DNA from: AC-43 sp963728855
GTDB lineage: Bacteria > Actinomycetota > Actinomycetes > Mycobacteriales > Micromonosporaceae
Length of the DNA: 64,000 bases
Direction: 5' to 3'
Assembly: GCA_963728855.1 (NCBI GenBank)
Contig: CAVSLN010000001.1
Coordinates: 186,001-250,000 of the forward strand
Positions 25,788-35,059 of the stretch are shown in pieces. Within the stretch, counting starts at the first letter, position 1; each line of letters opens with the position of its first letter. The translations under genes and the position numbers were made by a program. The notes beneath the pieces were generated by a model. The model was not told the DNA's origin, made no database searches, and was given only the letters and a program-made list of their open reading frames with translations.

Positions 25788-26189
25788 ATGGAAGGCGGGG
25801 TTTCCGGACTCACCGTGGGGGAGGCGGCCGCGCACGTCGGGCTGTCCGTGCACACGCTTCGGTGGTACGAGCAGGAAGGGCTGGTCAGCCCGATCGGGCG
25901 GGACGCAGTCGGGCGCCGCCGCTACAGCCCGGGCGACATCGACTGGCTCCAGTTGTTGATCTGCCTGCGGGGTACGGGCATGCCGGTACGCGAGATGCGC
26001 CGGTACGCGGAACTGGTGCGCTCCGGCCCGGACACCGTGCAGGAGCGGCTGCGACTGTTCGAGGAGCACCGGGACCGGGTCCTGGAGCGGATCGCCGACC
26101 TGCACCGCGACCTCGACGCGATCAACGTCAAGATCCAGATCTATCGGCAGATGGAGCAGGAGTGCGGCTCGCCCGCGACGAGGCGGTGA
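25788..26189 (+). CDS. MerR-family transcriptional regulator
   Basis: A 133-residue regulator with an N-terminal MerR winged helix (VGEAAAHVGLSVHTLRWYEQ, then RRRYSPGDIDWLQLL) and a coiled-coil dimerisation helix near residues 80-125. There is no Cys-rich sensor. GGGAGG precedes the ATG by 2-3 nt. Its last residues read into sequence that belongs to a broken aldo/keto reductase gene, so the C-terminus may be altered. MerR genes of this group normally sit divergent from or beside an oxidoreductase; here only a remnant remains. Confidence 0.85.
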   Translation: MEGGVSGLTVGEAAAHVGLSVHTLRWYEQEGLVSPIGRDAVGRRRYSPGDIDWLQLLICLRGTGMPVREMRRYAELVRSGPDTVQERLRLFEEHRDRVLERIADLHRDLDAINVKIQIYRQMEQECGSPATRR

Positions 26190-26355
26190 TCCCGTTCCCG
26201 GGAACCAAGCGGGTGCGGTACCTGGAGGAGAACGTGGCAGCCGCCGACCTCACCTCGCGCCGGAGCAGAGCGCGGCGCTCGATGCCGCGGTACCCGCCGA
26301 GGCCGTGGCCGGGCGGCGGTACGCCGAGCGCGGGATGGGCCTGGTTGGCCACTGA
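26168..26355 (+). pseudogene. Aldo/keto reductase C-terminal remnant
   Basis: In one frame the DNA reads LARDEAVIPFPGTKRVRYLE with the VIPFPGTK motif of aldo/keto reductases, then ENVAAADLT; after an apparent 1-base loss near 26247 another frame continues APEQSAALDAAVPAEAVAGR to a stop after GMGLVGH, the normal C-terminus. The N-terminal and catalytic parts are missing, so about 60 residues of a roughly 330-residue enzyme remain. The start of the fragment overlaps the end of the MerR gene, suggesting a deletion that fused the two. Confidence 0.8.
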
Positions 26356-26360
26356 TCCCT

Positions 26361-26381
26361 GTACCACGCGCGTGGTACATT
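26361..26381 (+). promoter_or_regulatory. Palindromic operator and -10 box of TA-like operon
   Basis: GTACCACGCGCGTGGTAC at 26361-26378 is a perfect 18-bp palindrome. It overlaps TACATT (26376-26381), a TANNNT -10 box that ends 7 nt before the GTG at 26389. A repressor bound here would block the promoter, as in autoregulated toxin-antitoxin operons. Confidence 0.7.
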
Positions 26382-26388
26382 CGTGTCC

Positions 26389-26694
26389 GTGGAGGAGCGC
26401 TACAGCTTCACGCCGGAGGGCCTGCACAACCTCGCGGTGTACGGAGTCCGCCCGACGCACGCCTGGTCCGCCCTGACCGCGCTGCGTCGGGTGGTCCGGC
26501 ATCTCGGGGACGACGACGAGACCGACGTCAAGGCGGTGTTCGCCGAGACCCAGGGCGGGCACCTGGTGGTGTTCCTCGCTGAGTCGGACCGCGACGACAA
26601 CGACTGGGACATCGTGGCGGCTCGGCCGATGTGGCCGGACGAGGTGGCCATGTTCGACAAACTGGTCGCAGGGGGTAGGCATGAAGCGCGATAA
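26389..26694 (+). CDS. Toxin-like small protein (possible BrnT-type)
   Basis: About 101 residues. The fold resembles RelE/BrnT-type toxins in pattern: a basic stretch ALTALRRVVRHLG, then HLVVFLAESD and WDIVAARPMWPDEVAMFDKL, where IVAARPM corresponds to the conserved Arg of BrnT. The GTG at 26389 lies 7 nt after a TANNNT box, so the mRNA is probably leaderless; a GTG at 26383 is less likely. It overlaps the following ribbon-helix-helix gene by 14 bp. The family assignment is tentative. Confidence 0.7.
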   Translation: MEERYSFTPEGLHNLAVYGVRPTHAWSALTALRRVVRHLGDDDETDVKAVFAETQGGHLVVFLAESDRDDNDWDIVAARPMWPDEVAMFDKLVAGGRHEAR

Positions 26695-26983
26695 GCGGAT
26701 CAACGAGGCCGTCGGCGGCAGCCTCACGGACGTGCTCGCCGGTGGCGAGGAAGCACCACTCGCCACGCCCGACACCAACACGCCCATGGTGAGCCGATCG
26801 CTGCGGCTGCCGCTGGAGACGTACGAGCGGCTGCAGGCGGCTGCGGTCGCCCGGCACCTGCCGATCACCACGCTGATGCGGGACCTGATCGAGGCGGGCC
26901 TGGCGGAGCTGGACGACTCGGCGACCGTACCGCTGGCGGACGTACGCCGGGCATTGGCCGCGCTCGCCACACGGGCGGCATGA
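26681..26983 (+). CDS. Ribbon-helix-helix antitoxin-like protein
   Basis: A 100-residue protein. Residues 37-75 (SRSLRLPLETYERLQAAAVA then HLPITTLMRDLIEAGL) have the CopG/RHH DNA-binding pattern. The first 35 residues are probably flexible and could contact the toxin-like partner. It overlaps the upstream gene by 14 bp, and the perfect palindrome before the operon is a suitable RHH operator. The order toxin then antitoxin matches the BrnTA arrangement. Confidence 0.75.
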   Translation: MKRDKRINEAVGGSLTDVLAGGEEAPLATPDTNTPMVSRSLRLPLETYERLQAAAVARHLPITTLMRDLIEAGLAELDDSATVPLADVRRALAALATRAA

Positions 26984-26984
26984 C

Positions 26985-27015
26985 GATGGGGAGGGCCCGG
27001 AGGCCCGTCCCCATC
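26985..27015. terminator. Hairpin terminator between convergent genes
   Basis: GATGGGGA plus GGGCC pairs with GGCCC and TCCCCATC around a CGGA tetraloop, with one bulged G. The 13-bp stem lies just after the RHH gene and just before the 3' end of the acidic protein gene, so it may serve both strands. Confidence 0.7.
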
Positions 27016-27021
27016 ACCGGT

Positions 27022-29130
27022 TCACAGCGTCAGTACCCGATCCAGGAAGTCCCGGTAGCGGCGTAGCGCCACGCGTAGCGCCTCGGTGTCCGGGCTGTCG
27101 GTCTGCTGGCGCGGGTCGACCGAGCCCAGCTGCTCGGCGAGCAGCGCGTCGGCCAGCGTGTGTACGGCCTCCGCCACCAGCGCGTGCGCCTGCGCCACCG
27201 CCTCTTCCGGCTCGTCCACGAACCGGGCCTGGATCTCCCTCAACTGCGCGCGGTACCCCGCGACGGCGTCCGCCTTCCAGATCGCGATGGACGTCTGCGT
27301 CACGTCCCCGGGCCGCAACGGCGCGAGCGCGGCAACCAGTACCTCCGGCTCCGCCTCGTCGGCCTCGCCCGCGATGGCGTCCTCAATCCCGGCGAACGTC
27401 GCCCCGGCGTCCTGCTCGGCGTCGGCCGCGGTCTCCTCCGGTGCGGCCTCGACCAGAGCCACCGCGACCACGTCGATCTCCGCGCCGCCGGCCGGCTCCG
27501 GCACCGGTACGACCTCGGACTCGACCTCGTCGAGGATGGCGGACGCCTCGTCCAGCTCCTCCTGCGCCGCCTCCAGTTCGTCGCCGGCGGCGTCGAGGTC
27601 GGCCGCGGCCGCGGCGATCTCCTCGGCGGCCTCGACGACCTCGCTGGGTACGGACTCGGTGAAATCGCCGTCCGGCTCTCCCTCTACCACCTCGACCGCC
27701 TCGACCGCCTCGACCACGGCCTCCGGCTCTACCTCGGCGGCCGCGGGCTCGGCAGCGACCTCGGCCTCAGGCTCCTCGGTAACCTCGGCTTCCGGCTCCG
27801 CTTCCGGCTCGGTCTCCGTGGCAGCTTCGGCCTCGACCTCCGCAGCCGGCTCGGTCTCCGCTTCCGGCTCGGCCTCGGCTTCGGGCTCGGCCTCGGCTGC
27901 CGGCTCCGCGGTCTCGGCTTCCGCGACCGGCTCGCCTTCGACGACCTCGAGCACCTCGACGACCGCCTCGTGCTCTTCCTCGACGGCCTCGGCTGCCGGC
28001 TCGGTCTCGGCTTCCGCTACGGTCTCGGCTTCGGTCTCCGCCACGGGCTCGGCTTCCTCCGCCACGGGCTCGGCTTCGGTCTCCGCCACGGGCTCGGCTT
28101 CGGTCTCCGCCGCGGCGTCGGCCGCCTCGACCGCGTCGGCCTCAGGCTCGGTAACGGCCTCAGGCTCGGCCTCGGCGACCTCCGGGTCCGCAACAGCTAT
28201 GTCGGGCACTTCCGCCTCGGCCTCCGCCTCGCCCTCGCTCTCCGCGACGGGCTCGTCGCCACTCGTGGCTTCGGGCTCCTCCACGACTTCCTCGACGGCC
28301 TCGACGGCCTCGACGGCGGCTTCCGGCTCGGACTCCGCGGCCTCCGCCGACGACTCCGCCGCCTCGGTCTCTTCGACCACCGCGTCCGGTTCTCCGTCGG
28401 CCTCGCCCGCCGGCTCGGCAATGGCCGCCGACTCAGCGTCACTGTCAGCCTCGGCCTCGGTAACGGCTTCCGGTTCGGTCCCGGTAACGGCTGCCGGCTC
28501 GGTGTCACTGTCGGCCGCTGGCTCGGCCCCGGTGACCGCCTCCGGCTCGGCCTCGCTTACGACCTCAGCCTCCGCTTCGGGCTGTTCGTCGCTCACGGCT
28601 TCCGGCTCAGCGCTCTCGGCAGCCGGCTGCTCGGCCTGCGGGGCCGGTTCGCCCTCCGCCTGCGCGGCCGGTTCGCCCTCCTCCGCCGCGACCGACTCCC
28701 CCGCCATCGACTCGGGCGCGATCGACTCAGCCGTGGGCTCCTCGGTCGCCTCGGCCTCGTCGCTGGGTGCCTCGGTCACGGCCTCCGCGTCCGGCGTGCC
28801 GCTCGTGTCGGGCTCGTCGGCGTCGAGGGTCGCGGCGCTGTCGGCGGCCACGTCCGCCACGGTTTCGTCGGTGCCGGCCTCCGGGGTGTCCTCCGTGGCC
28901 GCGGCCGGCTCCTCGGCTTCCCCCAGTACGCCGTCCCCGGGCGCCGTGTCCGTCTCGGCATCGGCGTCCGGCTCAACGTCGGTCGGGGTATCGGTTGCGG
29001 CGCCCGCTTCCGAGGCCGGTACGGTCGGGTACTCGTCGGTGCTGTCGTCAAGCGGCTGCCGGGGTGCGGGTACCGCCGATGGGTCGTCGTCTCGTGGCGG
29101 CACGCCGCCAGCCTCCTCGATGTCCTGCAT
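27022..29130 (-). CDS. Large acidic low-complexity repeat protein
   Basis: A 702-residue protein. About residues 1-600 consist mainly of Glu, Ala, Pro, Val and Thr in short repeats (AEPEAEAE, EPVAETEA and similar), so it must be very acidic and largely disordered. The C-terminal 95 residues are different: PGDVTQTSIAIWKADAVAG, FVDEPEEAVAQAHALVAE and ALRRYRDFLDRVL form a folded helical domain seen in other actinobacterial proteins of unknown role. No signal peptide. GGAGG precedes the ATG. I do not recognise a function. Open frames on the opposite strand here are shadows created by the biased composition. Confidence 0.85.
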   Translation of the reverse strand: MQDIEEAGGVPPRDDDPSAVPAPRQPLDDSTDEYPTVPASEAGAATDTPTDVEPDADAETDTAPGDGVLGEAEEPAAATEDTPEAGTDETVADVAADSAATLDADEPDTSGTPDAEAVTEAPSDEAEATEEPTAESIAPESMAGESVAAEEGEPAAQAEGEPAPQAEQPAAESAEPEAVSDEQPEAEAEVVSEAEPEAVTGAEPAADSDTEPAAVTGTEPEAVTEAEADSDAESAAIAEPAGEADGEPDAVVEETEAAESSAEAAESEPEAAVEAVEAVEEVVEEPEATSGDEPVAESEGEAEAEAEVPDIAVADPEVAEAEPEAVTEPEADAVEAADAAAETEAEPVAETEAEPVAEEAEPVAETEAETVAEAETEPAAEAVEEEHEAVVEVLEVVEGEPVAEAETAEPAAEAEPEAEAEPEAETEPAAEVEAEAATETEPEAEPEAEVTEEPEAEVAAEPAAAEVEPEAVVEAVEAVEVVEGEPDGDFTESVPSEVVEAAEEIAAAAADLDAAGDELEAAQEELDEASAILDEVESEVVPVPEPAGGAEIDVVAVALVEAAPEETAADAEQDAGATFAGIEDAIAGEADEAEPEVLVAALAPLRPGDVTQTSIAIWKADAVAGYRAQLREIQARFVDEPEEAVAQAHALVAEAVHTLADALLAEQLGSVDPRQQTDSPDTEALRVALRRYRDFLDRVLTL

Positions 29131-29516
29131 GCCAGTCCTCCGTCGCTCTCCTCCGGGGCCCGCGCTGGCCCCGGACGGGTGGTGGCTTGCGCCGCCGCGT
29201 GGAGGACGCGCGCACCCAGCCGAGGCAGCGGACCGGCGTGCAGGTACGCCGAACGAGCCGCGGCGGGCACCGGAGGGCAGAAGCCACCGGATTGCCCGCT
29301 TTGGAGACGAAGGACCGACTGCTGCGAAGAGAGGTGAGCACTCGCCCAGATGGAGCGGCGGCGCAGAATTACGGTACGCCCCGGAGTACCAGCAGCACAG
29401 CCCCCAAACTCTCCATTCCTAGCAACGATTTGGGTCGACGCGGTTACCGGACCGGAACTGGTTGGCAACTCGCCTGGCGAGTGGGGAACAATCGGGCATC
29501 GTGAAAGGAGCGCCCC
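29131..29516. other. Divergent intergenic region before hisI-trp operon
   Basis: 386 bp between the acidic protein gene and hisI. It is somewhat richer in A+T near 29370-29500. No Trp-rich or His-rich leader peptide and no attenuator-like stem pair is visible. A weak GGTAC/GTACC stem lies near 29372. Promoters for both directions must be here but no convincing -35/-10 pair stands out. Confidence 0.6.
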
Positions 29517-29879
29517 GTGACCGTGCCCGCGCAGGAGCTCGACCCGACGATCCTCGCCCGGTTATCGCGGAACCCGGCCGGCCTGGTCGCCGCGATCGTG
29601 CAGCAGCACGACACCGGCGAGGTGCTGATGCTGGCGTGGATGGACGACGAGGCCCTGCGTCGTACGCTGACCACTGGCCGGGCCACCTACTGGTCGCGCA
29701 GCCGCCGCAGCTACTGGGTCAAGGGCGAAACCTCGGGGCACCACCAGTACGTCCGGTCGGTGCTGCTCGACTGCGACGGCGATGCTTTGCTGGTGAAGGT
29801 GGACCAGGTCGGCGCGGCGTGCCACAAGGGCACCCGTACCTGCTTCACCGACGTGATCTTCGAGGAGACGGACCAGTGA
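29517..29879 (+). CDS. hisI: Phosphoribosyl-AMP cyclohydrolase
   Basis: A 120-residue zinc enzyme opening the adenine ring of PR-AMP to make ProFAR, the third step of histidine synthesis. The metal ligands are visible: LDCDGDALLVKV with the Mg-binding aspartates and Cys residues in the segments GAACHKGTRTCF and SVLLDCDGD. It lacks the HisE domain. GTG start after AAAGGAG; the stop overlaps the trpE start (GTGA). It is separated from the main his operon by 24 kb, linked instead to trp genes. Confidence 0.95.
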   Translation: MTVPAQELDPTILARLSRNPAGLVAAIVQQHDTGEVLMLAWMDDEALRRTLTTGRATYWSRSRRSYWVKGETSGHHQYVRSVLLDCDGDALLVKVDQVGAACHKGTRTCFTDVIFEETDQ

Positions 29880-31408
29880 CCAGCGGCGTCGTGACCCCGG
29901 ATGAGGGGACCTTCCGCGAGTTGGCGCGCACCCACCGGGTGGTACCGGTGACGAGGCGGCTACTCGCCGACGGCGAGACCCCGGTGGGCGTATACCGCAA
30001 GCTCGCCGGCGGACCGGGGACCTTCCTGCTGGAGTCCGCTGAGCAGGGCTCCGCGTCGGGCGGTACGGCGTGGTCGCGGTACTCGTTCATCGGCGTACGG
30101 AGCGCGGCCACGCTGACCGAGCGGGACGGGCAGGCGCACTGGCTGGGTAGCGCGCCCGAGGGCGTACCGGTGACGGGCGACCCGGTCGAGGTACTGCGCG
30201 AGACGGTACGGGCGCTGGCCGGCTCGGGTACCCCCGCGACCGGCGAGGACCTCCCCCCGCTGACCGGTGGCCTGGTCGGCTACCTCGCGTACGACATCGT
30301 CCGGCGCTTCGAGCGCCTGCCGGTGCTCGCCGACGACGACCTGGGCGTCCCGGAGCTCGGCATGCTCCTGGCCACCGACCTGGTCGTGCTGGACCATTTC
30401 ACCGGCTCCGCGCTGCTCGTCGCGAACGCGGTGCTCCCCGTCGACGCCGGCCAGGCGGCCGCCGACGCCGCCTACAACCAGGCGATCGGGCGGCTGGACG
30501 CGATGACGACGGCGCTGTCCCGGCCGACCCCGCCCATGGTGTCCACTGTGGACTTTCCCGGGCTCGGCGCGGTCACCTCGCGTACCCCGGAGGGCCTGCA
30601 CCCCAAAGCGGTCGAGCAGGCCAAGGAGGCGATCCGGGACGGCGAGTGCTTCCAGATCGTGGTGGCGCAACGGTTCGAGCGGGCCACCGACGCCGACCCG
30701 CTGGACGTGTACCGGGTACTGCGGGCGACGAACCCGAGCCCGTACATGTACTTCATCCGGTTCGAGGGCTTCGACGTCGTCGGATCGTCACCGGAGGCGC
30801 ACCTCAAGGTGACCGGGCGGCGGGCGCTGCTGCACCCGATCGCCGGTACCCGGTGGCGCGGCGCGAGCCCCGACGAGGACGCCCGGCTCGCGGCGCAGCT
30901 GCTGGCCGACCCGAAGGAGCGCGCCGAGCACGTGATGCTCGTCGATCTGGGCCGCAACGACCTGGGGCGGGTGTGCAAGCCGGGCTCGGTGCACGTACCG
31001 GAGTTCGCCACCATCGAGCGGTACAGCCACGTCATGCATATCGTGTCCACCGTGACCGGTGAGCTGACCGACGACCGGACCGCGTTCGACGCGCTGGTCG
31101 CCACGTTCCCCGCGGGAACCCTGTCCGGCGCCCCGAAGGTACGGGCCATGGAGATCATCGAGGAGCTCGAACCCACCCGGCGCGGCCTGTACGGCGGCAT
31201 CGTCGGGTACTTCGGCTTCGGCGGCGACCTCGACACGGCGATCTCGATCCGTACCGCGCTGATCCGGGACGGGGTCGCCTACGTCCAGGCGGGGGGCGGC
31301 ATCGTCGCCGACTCCGATCCGCTGGCCGAGGAACAGGAGACCCGCAACAAGGCGGCCGCGGTGCTGACCGCGATCGCCGCCGCGGAGACCCTCCGTCCCG
31401 CGCGATGA
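29876..31408 (+). CDS. trpE: Anthranilate synthase component I
   Basis: A 510-residue chorismate-utilising enzyme. The N-terminal region has the tryptophan feedback motif FLLESAEQ near residue 52. The C-terminal catalytic domain includes PYMYFIRFEG, IAGTRWRGASPDED, LVDLGRNDLGRV and GTLSGAPKVRAMEI. The GTG overlaps the hisI stop; a longer in-frame ORF overlaps hisI and is rejected. The glutaminase partner trpG is not in the window. Trp feedback inhibition is expected from the LLES motif. Confidence 0.95.
   Translation: MTSGVVTPDEGTFRELARTHRVVPVTRRLLADGETPVGVYRKLAGGPGTFLLESAEQGSASGGTAWSRYSFIGVRSAATLTERDGQAHWLGSAPEGVPVTGDPVEVLRETVRALAGSGTPATGEDLPPLTGGLVGYLAYDIVRRFERLPVLADDDLGVPELGMLLATDLVVLDHFTGSALLVANAVLPVDAGQAAADAAYNQAIGRLDAMTTALSRPTPPMVSTVDFPGLGAVTSRTPEGLHPKAVEQAKEAIRDGECFQIVVAQRFERATDADPLDVYRVLRATNPSPYMYFIRFEGFDVVGSSPEAHLKVTGRRALLHPIAGTRWRGASPDEDARLAAQLLADPKERAEHVMLVDLGRNDLGRVCKPGSVHVPEFATIERYSHVMHIVSTVTGELTDDRTAFDALVATFPAGTLSGAPKVRAMEIIEELEPTRRGLYGGIVGYFGFGGDLDTAISIRTALIRDGVAYVQAGGGIVADSDPLAEEQETRNKAAAVLTAIAAAETLRPAR
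30541..30553. repeat. Copy 3 of 13-bp palindrome GTCCACWGTGGAC
   Basis: GTCCACTGTGGAC inside trpE, read as Ser-Thr-Val-Asp. Confidence 0.8.
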
Positions 31409-31950
31409 GTCGGCCCAGGCGCGACGTCGCGCTATCGGTCCTCGCGTGTGCCGTGGGTGCGGGGCTCGCGCTGCTTTCGGCCACCCGTACCTGGCGGGTG
31501 GAGGTGACCCCGCGGACGGCCCCGCTGCCGCCGCTCACCGTCGAGCGCAGCGGCGTCGACCTGAGCCCGTGGCTGAGCGCGCTCGCCCTGGCGGGCCTGG
31601 CCGGTGCGGGCGCGCTGCTCGCCGTCCGGGGGCGGGCCCGGGCCTTGCTGGGCGTACTGCTGCTGGCCACCGGCGCGGCCGTCGTCGCGGGCGGCGCGCA
31701 CGGTGCGGCGGTCGCGCAGTCGCGGTACGCCGCCTGGGCGGTGCTCTGCGTGGCCGGCGGGGCGCTCGTCGGCTACGGCGGGCTCCGCGCACTGCTGCGC
31801 GGCTCGTCGTGGCCGGCGTTGGGCAGCCGGTACGAGCGGCCGGCGGCCGAGCCGGTGGAGACCTTCGAGCCGGGTGGCCCGTCCCGCTCCGACGTCGCGA
31901 TGTGGGACGCCCTCGACCGGGGCGAGGACCCGACAGGGCGTAGTGGCTGA
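31405..31950 (+). CDS. Trp biosynthesis-associated membrane protein (TIGR02234)
   Basis: A 181-residue protein with four predicted membrane helices, for example VALSVLACAVGAGLALLSAT and WLSALALAGLAGAGALLAVR. It ends in a polar cytoplasmic tail. Its position between trpE and trpC and the ATGA overlap with trpE match the actinobacterial trp-operon membrane protein family; the function is unknown. Confidence 0.88.
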   Translation: MSRPRRDVALSVLACAVGAGLALLSATRTWRVEVTPRTAPLPPLTVERSGVDLSPWLSALALAGLAGAGALLAVRGRARALLGVLLLATGAAVVAGGAHGAAVAQSRYAAWAVLCVAGGALVGYGGLRALLRGSSWPALGSRYERPAAEPVETFEPGGPSRSDVAMWDALDRGEDPTGRSG

Positions 31951-32056
31951 CCGGACAGCGGCGGCGTCCGGTCCGCCCGGCCGGGTGGCCATTATGCAGC
32001 AGCCGGTACCGTGAGCCGCGCCATACCCCGGACATCCTCAGGCTGACCCCGGCGCC

Positions 32057-32062
32057 TAGCAT
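32057..32062 (+). promoter_or_regulatory. Candidate -10 box before trpC
   Basis: TAGCAT lies in the 144-bp gap between the membrane protein gene and trpC, 33 nt before the trpC ATG. It could start an internal transcript for trpC-trpB-trpA. No clear -35 box; an ATG at 32071 in the same frame could then be read leaderless. Confidence 0.35.
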
Positions 32063-32094
32063 CGGGACGCATGACACCCGGAGAGGGGAGTCCG

Positions 32095-32922
32095 ATGTCA
32101 CCCGCGGGCAGCCAGAACGTACTGGAAGAGATCCTGGCCGGAGTGCGGGAGGATGTCGCGGCCCGGCAGCAGCAGGTACCACTGGAGCAGATCCGTGAGC
32201 TGGCCGCGGCCGCCCCACCGGCGCGCGACGCGTACCTGTTGCTGCGCAAGCCCGGCGTCGGGGTGATCGCGGAGGTGAAGCGGGCCTCGCCGTCGCGCGG
32301 TCCACTCGCCGAGATCCCCGACCCGGCCGAGCTGGCCCAGGAGTACGCGGCCGGCGGCGCGCGCTGCATCTCGGTGCTGACCGAGTCGAGGTGGTTCGGT
32401 GGCAGCCTGGCGGACTTCGACGCGGTACGGGCCGCCGTCGACGTACCGTTGCTGCGCAAGGACTTCGTGGTGTCCAGCTACCAGGTGCATGAGGCCCGGG
32501 CGCACGGTGCCGACCTGGTCCTGCTCATCGTGGCCGCGCTGGAGCAGAACGCCCTTCTCGGCCTGCTCGAACGGGTGGAGTCGCTCGGCATGACCGCGCT
32601 CGTCGAGGTGCACACCGAGGACGAGGCGGACCGGGCCCTGGCCGCCGGTGCCCGGGTGATCGGCGTCAACGCCCGCAACCTCCGTACGCTCGAGGTCGAC
32701 CGCTCGGTATTCGAGCGCATCGCACCGGGCCTGCCGAATATGGTGGTGAAGATCGCCGAGTCGGGCGTACGGGGACCGCACGACCTCATCCGGTACGCCT
32801 CGTCCGGCGCGGATGCCGTACTGGTCGGGGAGGGCCTGGTGACGCAGAAGAGCCCACGGGACGCGGTCGCCGAACTGGTGACCGCCGGTTCCCATCCAGC
32901 CACGCCGCGGCCGGCCCGGTGA
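32095..32922 (+). CDS. trpC: Indole-3-glycerol phosphate synthase
   Basis: A 275-residue TIM barrel that closes CdRP to indole-3-glycerol phosphate. The catalytic Lys of VGVIAEVKRASPSRGPL and LLRKDFVVSSYQVHE, the Glu of TALVEVHTEDEADRAL, and IGVNARNLRTLEVD are all present. I chose the ATG at 32095, preceded by GGAGAGGGGAG, over the one at 32071. It is monofunctional, without a fused TrpF domain, consistent with PriA taking that step. Confidence 0.94.
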   Translation: MSPAGSQNVLEEILAGVREDVAARQQQVPLEQIRELAAAAPPARDAYLLLRKPGVGVIAEVKRASPSRGPLAEIPDPAELAQEYAAGGARCISVLTESRWFGGSLADFDAVRAAVDVPLLRKDFVVSSYQVHEARAHGADLVLLIVAALEQNALLGLLERVESLGMTALVEVHTEDEADRALAAGARVIGVNARNLRTLEVDRSVFERIAPGLPNMVVKIAESGVRGPHDLIRYASSGADAVLVGEGLVTQKSPRDAVAELVTAGSHPATPRPAR

Positions 32923-32935
32923 ACGGGGCGGCGCG

Positions 32936-34146
<1,211 letters not shown>

Positions 34147-34153
<7 letters not shown>

Positions 34154-34234
34154 GCGAGCGCAGCGAGCGAATCATGAGCACAGCGTGTCTGGTGCCTCAT
34201 GCCGGACCGCAGCGCAGCGAGGATCCGGCATGAG
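34147..34234 (+). repeat. Inverted-repeat element spanning trpB end to trpA start
   Basis: The spacer between trpB and trpA carries CTCATGA/TCATGAG arms (34147-34153 and 34172-34178) around GAGCGAGCGCAGCGAGCGA, then a perfect 11-bp inverted repeat CTCATGCCGGA/TCCGGCATGAG (34196-34206 and 34224-34234). The trpA start codon at 34230 lies inside the right arm, so folding would hide it. Confidence 0.75.
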
Positions 34235-35030
34235 TGTCGGTCCTACCTTCGACAAGGCCCGGATCGACGGGCGGGGCGTGCTGATCGGGTGCATGCCGGC
34301 CGGGTTCCCGACCGTACCGGGCAGCGTGGCCGCGATCCGCGCGATGGTCGAGTCGGGCGTGGACATCGTCGAGGTGGAGCTGCCGTACTCCGACCCGGTG
34401 ATGGACGGGCCGGTGATCCAGAAGGCCAGCGACATCGCGCTCGCCGGTGGGGTACGCACGGCCGACGTGCTGCGCACGGTCGAGGCGGCCGCGCAGACCG
34501 GCGCGCCGGTGATCCTGATGACCTACTGGAACCCCATCGAGCGGTACGGGGTGGACCGGTTCGCCCGGGACCTCGCCGCGGCCGGGGGAGCCGGGCTGGT
34601 GACGCCCGACCTGATCCCCGACGAGGCGGACGAGTGGCTGGCCGCGTCCGACCGGTACGGGCTGGACCGGGTGTTCCTGGCCGCGCCGGCGTCCACCGGG
34701 GAGCGGCTCGTCCGTACCGCCGCGCACTGCCGGGGCTTCGTCTACGCAGCGAGCATCATGGGCGTCACCGGCGCCCGGGACCAGGTCTCGAACGCCGCGC
34801 CCGCGCTCGTGGCCCGGCTACGTCAGGTGACCGGCCTGCCGGTCGGGGTCGGCCTGGGGGTACGGGACGGTGCGCAGGCCGCCGCCGTGGCCGGGTACGC
34901 CGACGGGGTGATCGTGGGCAGCGCACTCGTCCGGTGCCTGCTGGAGGCGCCGGACGAGGAGTCGGGCCTGGCCGCGCTGCGGCGGCTGAGCGCCGAGCTG
35001 GCGACCGGGGTGCGCAGCCCCGAGCGCTAG
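34230..35030 (+). CDS. trpA: Tryptophan synthase alpha chain
   Basis: A 266-residue TIM barrel splitting indole-3-glycerol phosphate to indole and glyceraldehyde 3-phosphate. The catalytic Glu and Asp are in VDIVEVELPYSDPVMDGP; the active-site loop VTPDLIPDEAD and the phosphate loop VGLGVRDGAQ follow. The ATG at 34230 gives MSVGPTFDKARIDG; upstream in-frame starts read through the repeat element. Last gene of the trp group; its start codon lies in a hairpin arm. Confidence 0.94.
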   Translation: MSVGPTFDKARIDGRGVLIGCMPAGFPTVPGSVAAIRAMVESGVDIVEVELPYSDPVMDGPVIQKASDIALAGGVRTADVLRTVEAAAQTGAPVILMTYWNPIERYGVDRFARDLAAAGGAGLVTPDLIPDEADEWLAASDRYGLDRVFLAAPASTGERLVRTAAHCRGFVYAASIMGVTGARDQVSNAAPALVARLRQVTGLPVGVGLGVRDGAQAAAVAGYADGVIVGSALVRCLLEAPDEESGLAALRRLSAELATGVRSPER

Positions 35031-35059
35031 CCGTCGCGCCGACCCGCGAGCTCTCGACG

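Noticed and set aside
27660..28760. CRISPR-like regular repeats
   Set aside because: The repeats are irregular codon-level repeats of Glu/Ala inside a coding gene, without spacers or constant units.
27086..29422. Long plus-strand open frames (778 and 725 codons)
   Set aside because: They are antisense shadows of the acidic repeat gene, with Ser/Ala or Leu/Arg/Gly monotony and no ribosome site or domains.
29131..29516. Possible trp attenuator upstream of hisI-trpE
   Set aside because: No leader peptide with Trp or His codons and no competing stem pair could be found.
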